Shown here piece by piece: positions 14,463 through 17,191 of a stretch of DNA of 17,191 nucleotides; within the stretch, counting starts at the first letter, position 1, and each line of letters starts with the position of its first letter. Source of the stretch: Bacteroidota bacterium (GTDB taxonomy: Bacteria; Bacteroidota; Ignavibacteria; Tepidaquicellales; Tepidaquicellaceae). The translations under genes were made by a program, and so were the position numbers. The notes below the pieces were generated by a model that had not been told where the DNA came from, did not search any database, and saw only the letters and a program-made list of their open reading frames with translations. The stretch is from the NCBI GenBank assembly GCA_003519545.1, contig DOWN01000315.1, positions 1-17,191 on the forward strand, read 5' to 3'.

Positions 14463-14466
14463 TGTT
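14441..14466. promoter_or_regulatory. 10-bp-arm palindrome over the module 2 promoter, possible operator
   Basis: AACAAATATA (14441-14450) and TATATTTGTT (14457-14466) are exact reverse complements around TTGATA. The palindrome fills the spacer and covers the -10 box. Module 1 has no such palindrome at its promoter. AT-richness raises the chance of coincidence. Confidence 0.45.
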
Positions 14467-14495
14467 CATAAAAGTATTCAAAAGGAGAATAGAAA

Positions 14496-14762
14496 ATGAA
14501 TTTTATAACAACTAATTTAAAATATTTGTTAGTTGTATCATTATTTGTTACGTCCGGATGGATGATTGGCTGTGGTGGTGGACCAAGTGCTGAACAAATG
14601 CAGCAATTGAACGACCTCAGAGCAGAAGTTGAATCATTACAATCCCAAGTGAATGATGCAATGAGTCAGAAATCTCAGTTAGAGAGGCAAATTGCAGATA
14701 AAGATGCAAAAGTAAAAGCATATCTCAATGATATAGGAACAGTTCAAAAAAGATGTCCATAA
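14496..14762 (+). CDS. Small coiled-coil outer-membrane lipoprotein, copy 2 (Lpp-like)
   Basis: An 88-residue paralogue of the protein at 7165-7431. The signal peptide is unrelated in sequence (MNFITTNLKYLLVVSLFVTS, then GWMIGC), but the lipid cysteine is again residue 26. From Cys26 to the end the two proteins differ at one residue (Ala32 here, Pro32 in copy 1), while about 29 of 63 mature codons differ silently. The last eight codons and stop are identical in DNA. A Shine-Dalgarno (AAGGAG, 14482-14487) precedes the ATG. The codons here are T-ending (AAT, GAT, TAT) where copy 1 is C-ending. The LysM gene follows after 34 bp. Confidence 0.87.
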   Translation: MNFITTNLKYLLVVSLFVTSGWMIGCGGGPSAEQMQQLNDLRAEVESLQSQVNDAMSQKSQLERQIADKDAKVKAYLNDIGTVQKRCP

Positions 14763-14796
14763 AAATTTTAAAATTTTAAAAAGGAGATAAAAAGAA

Positions 14797-15606
14797 ATGA
14801 AATTTTACAAATTTCTGTTTTTATTCTTTGCATTTTCACTCGTAGTCAGCACCGCCAATCTGCAAGCACAGGATGATTGTTGCGATGATGATATGGGACC
14901 ATCCGATGGTATGACGATGGAAGAATGGCAAAGACAAATGGATGAGTTAACTCAGAAGAGATCTGATTTAATGAATCAATTAAATTCTTTAAATGCAGAT
15001 ATAGATGCATTGAAAAGAAGAAATGCCGATTTAGATGCACAACTTTTAAAGGCAGAGAATGATTTATACGGTGCAGTCGGAACAGACAAAGCTGGTGTAA
15101 GTGCATTCAGATCAAAATTTGAAGCATGTGAGAAAAAAATCAATGCGAACTGTAATGACGACTGTTTCAAAGAAATTCAAGCATCAAAAATAAAATGTTT
15201 GCCTGAATTCTGGGACAGATGGCTTGCAATGGAAACCAAAGTTAAAAACTGCGGTAAAGTTACAACAAAATGTATGAAAGAATACACAGTTGTAAAAGGT
15301 GATTGTTTATACAAAATTGCAGGAAGAAAAGAAATTTATGGTAATTCAAGATTGTGGCCAAAAATCTGGGAAGCAAATAAATCAGGTGTGATTAAAGCTC
15401 CTTCAAGAGTTCCAACTACAATTCCAAATCCAAACAGAATTTATCCGGGTCAGGTATTATGTATTCCTAACTTAACTGATGCAGATAAAAAGATGATGGA
15501 AAACAAAACTAAAGGTGTTAAAAAGACAAGAAAGAAAAAAGGTAAAGAACCAATGATGAATATGAAAGATGTGAAAAAAGATACTGATTCAAAAGATAAG
15601 AAATAA
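14797..15606 (+). CDS. Secreted coiled-coil LysM peptidoglycan-binding protein, copy 2
   Basis: A 269-residue paralogue of the protein at 7511-8350. The signal peptide (1-24) ends NLQAQ. An acidic start with paired cysteines (DDCCDDD, 26-32) is absent from copy 1. The coiled coil (about 41-92), the block KIKCLPEFWDRWLAM (131-145), the LysM domain (163-225: YTVVKGDCLYKIAGRKEIYG to PGQVLCIPNL) and a Lys-rich tail ending TDSKDKK follow in the same order. Ten cysteines (28, 29, 111, 119, 123, 134, 152, 159, 170, 222) make it more cysteine-rich than copy 1, and only some positions are shared, so the disulfide pattern has changed. AAGGAG at 14781-14786 precedes the ATG. It is expected to bind peptidoglycan in the periplasm and may work with the lipoprotein before it. 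Confidence 0.88.
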   Translation: MKFYKFLFLFFAFSLVVSTANLQAQDDCCDDDMGPSDGMTMEEWQRQMDELTQKRSDLMNQLNSLNADIDALKRRNADLDAQLLKAENDLYGAVGTDKAGVSAFRSKFEACEKKINANCNDDCFKEIQASKIKCLPEFWDRWLAMETKVKNCGKVTTKCMKEYTVVKGDCLYKIAGRKEIYGNSRLWPKIWEANKSGVIKAPSRVPTTIPNPNRIYPGQVLCIPNLTDADKKMMENKTKGVKKTRKKKGKEPMMNMKDVKKDTDSKDKK

Positions 15607-15630
15607 TAAAAACTTTTAGTTATTAAAATT

Positions 15631-15663
15631 AAAAGCCATTCAGAAATTTTCTGAATGGCTTTT
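15631..15663. terminator. Bidirectional terminator between LysM copy 2 and rsmB
   Basis: A 13-bp stem (15631-15643 with 15651-15663), 7-base loop. A T-run follows on the plus strand and TTTTAATTTT on the minus strand, so it can serve both convergent genes. The stem sequence AAAAGCCAT...ATGGCTTTT resembles that of the terminator at 8378-8411 (AAAAGCCATCC), so the terminator appears to have been duplicated with the module. Confidence 0.9.
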
Positions 15664-15693
15664 TTATTTGGAATAACTTCTTAATAAAAGAGA

Positions 15694-17191
15694 TTATTTC
15701 TTTTTGAATTTAACGCAATAACTTCCGTCAATGAAATGAATGTGTGGAAATATTTCAACACACCCTTGAGAATTAACTACTTTAGGATTAACATATTTAG
15801 CGGCATTATCGATTTCAAAATCAGGATGATTTGCTAGAAAGTATTCGGTAATTTCTGAATTTTCTTCAGATTCAATTGTGCAAGTGCTGTAAATTAATGA
15901 GCCTCCGGGTTTAACATATTTAGCGGCGTTTGAAATCATCTGTTTTTGTAATTCTTGAAGCTCTTTTATGTCGTTCAGTTCCCTTTTCCATTTGATGTCA
16001 GGCTTTTTAGAAAGCACACCAAGACCTGAACAAGGAGCATCGAGTAAAATTTTATCAGCTTTGCCAATTAAATCTTCGTTTAATAATTTGCTTTTCGGAT
16101 TATTTAAATCATCGTGAAGGAGTTTTACATTTGTCGCACCTAATCTTTCAATATTTCTTTTCAGAGTTTCCAGTCTTCCAAGATATTTTTCAATTGCAAT
16201 TATTTCACCGGAGTTATTCATAAGTTGAGACATATGAGTAGTTTTTCCTCCCGGAGCAGCACATAAATCCACTATAAGTTCATTTTCCTCTGGAGCTACG
16301 AGATTTGATACAAAACCTGCACTTATATCCTGAATAGAAAAGCCACCTTCTCTGAATAAATCTTCAGTAAATAATTTTGATACGAGTTTTATTGTATAAA
16401 AATTATCAAGGAGTTCTGATTTTCTAAACTGAATATTTCTTTCAGTAAGATATTTTTCAAACTCCGGTTCAGATATTTTTAATTTATTAATTCTTATGCT
16501 GAGGACAGGTCTTTTATTATTTGCTTCACAAAGTTTTACTGCATCATCAAATCCAAATCTCTGAATCCATCTTTTAACCATCCAGTTTGGATGTGACTGA
16601 ACAATACCGAGATAATTAACTTCATCAATTTCTCTTGAGGGCCAGACGAGATTATCGAGAGTTCTAAGAATAGTTCTAAGCAATCCATTGACAACACCTG
16701 CGTGTTTTTCATTCCTAATTTTTTTTATAAATTCGACTGCTTCATTCACAGCGGCGAAGTGAGGAATTTTATTCAGAAATAAAATCTGATACATAGCAAC
16801 ACGTAAAGTGTTTTTTACTTCAGGGAGGCATTTTTCATAGTTTCCTCTATAAAAGCCGTTGAGGAACCAATCAAGTCTTCTCATCCATCTGATAACACCG
16901 TGAGACAATTCATTTACAAGAGATTTATCAAATTCATTAAGGTTTTCATTTTTAAGTTCATAATCGAGAATTTTTTCAAGGAAAGAATCTGTCCGTTCGC
17001 ATCGGTACAAGACCTTTACAGCAATAGAACGTGCATCATTATAAATGTTATTGTCATAATACTCTCTTCTTTTTTTGTGTTTATCATTTTGATGATCGTT
17101 TGATTTTTCTTTTTCAGAAGAGTTTTGAGATTCGTTTTGAATCTGCTGAGATTGTGAATTTAATTGAGAATTTGATTCAGAGTTTAAATCA
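15694..17191 (-). CDS. rsmB: 16S rRNA (cytosine-C5) methyltransferase RsmB, partial at right edge
   Basis: Methylates C967 of 16S rRNA (E. coli numbering) with S-adenosylmethionine. The N-terminal NusB-like domain (LVNELSHGVIRW, INKIPHFAAVNEAVEFIK-type helices) is followed by the Rossmann methyltransferase with the SAM motif LIVDLCAAPGGKTTH (about 16235-16280), the DAPCSGLGV motif (about 16016-16042) and the catalytic cysteine in YSTCTI (about 15875-15892). The frame does not begin at the TTG at 17010: it stays open to the window edge, adding DARSIAVKVL, which is the normal RsmB beginning, and before that about 50 polar residues rich in Ser, Asn, Gln and Lys. There is no ATG in this extension, so the start lies outside. 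It is convergent with the LysM gene. Confidence 0.95.
   Translation of the reverse strand, partial: DLNSESNSQLNSQSQQIQNESQNSSEKEKSNDHQNDKHKKRREYYDNNIYNDARSIAVKVLYRCERTDSFLEKILDYELKNENLNEFDKSLVNELSHGVIRWMRRLDWFLNGFYRGNYEKCLPEVKNTLRVAMYQILFLNKIPHFAAVNEAVEFIKKIRNEKHAGVVNGLLRTILRTLDNLVWPSREIDEVNYLGIVQSHPNWMVKRWIQRFGFDDAVKLCEANNKRPVLSIRINKLKISEPEFEKYLTERNIQFRKSELLDNFYTIKLVSKLFTEDLFREGGFSIQDISAGFVSNLVAPEENELIVDLCAAPGGKTTHMSQLMNNSGEIIAIEKYLGRLETLKRNIERLGATNVKLLHDDLNNPKSKLLNEDLIGKADKILLDAPCSGLGVLSKKPDIKWKRELNDIKELQELQKQMISNAAKYVKPGGSLIYSTCTIESEENSEITEYFLANHPDFEIDNAAKYVNPKVVNSQGCVEIFPHIHFIDGSYCVKFKKK

Noticed and set aside
1..17191. Insertion sequence, prophage or integrative element
   Set aside because: No transposase, integrase or phage gene and no flanking attachment repeats could be seen.

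Overview
The window is AT-rich bacterial DNA, roughly one third G+C by eye. It most resembles the Bacteroidota/Chlorobi/Ignavibacteria side of the FCB group. The clues are a secreted fibronectin-III-like domain of the kind common in that group, a membrane-protein pair reminiscent of the GldL/GldM (or ExbB/ExbD) motors, and several genes whose ribosome binding sites are A-rich rather than Shine-Dalgarno. Promoters that can be read are sigma70-like (TTGACA-17-TATTTT type). The lineage is an inference from style, not from a marker gene.

Region 1 (1-2154, all minus strand). At the left edge is a class III Fic adenylyltransferase, cut by the window. Next is a compact four-gene operon that reads 2154 to 642: a secreted FnIII-like protein, a three-helix membrane protein, a 37-residue membrane peptide, and a DUF5684-like membrane protein, closed by a hairpin at 585-608. 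A perfect 114-bp direct repeat (1091-1204 and 1703-1816) runs through this operon, so two different products share the same 22-residue C-terminus.

Region 2 (2155-3036). About 880 bp without a gene is packed with short intergenic repeat families, several of them palindromic. Degenerate relatives recur at 6659-7077.

Region 3 (3037-6658, plus). Three overlapping genes form an operon: a BadF/NagK-type amino-sugar kinase, GMP synthase guaA, and a family-3 glycoside hydrolase of the NagZ (beta-N-acetylhexosaminidase) type. The kinase has no usual start codon upstream of its phosphate-binding motif. The hydrolase and kinase suggest amino-sugar recycling.

Region 4 (7078-15663, plus). This is the envelope region. 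A two-gene module (tiny coiled-coil lipoprotein plus secreted coiled-coil LysM protein) occurs twice, at 7165-8350 and 14496-15606. Between the copies lie a PhoH-like ATPase, an orphan periplasmic binding protein, and a three-gene set: a polytopic inner-membrane protein with a long coiled-coil tail, a single-pass periplasmic protein, and a probable outer-membrane barrel. This set is the best candidate here for an undescribed energised envelope-spanning apparatus, with the lipoprotein/LysM pairs as possible peptidoglycan anchors.

Region 5 (15694-17191, minus). rsmB, a 16S rRNA cytosine-C5 methyltransferase, is convergent with the second LysM gene and shares its terminator. It carries a polar low-complexity N-terminal extension that runs off the window. 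No tRNA, rRNA, CRISPR array or insertion sequence was recognised.
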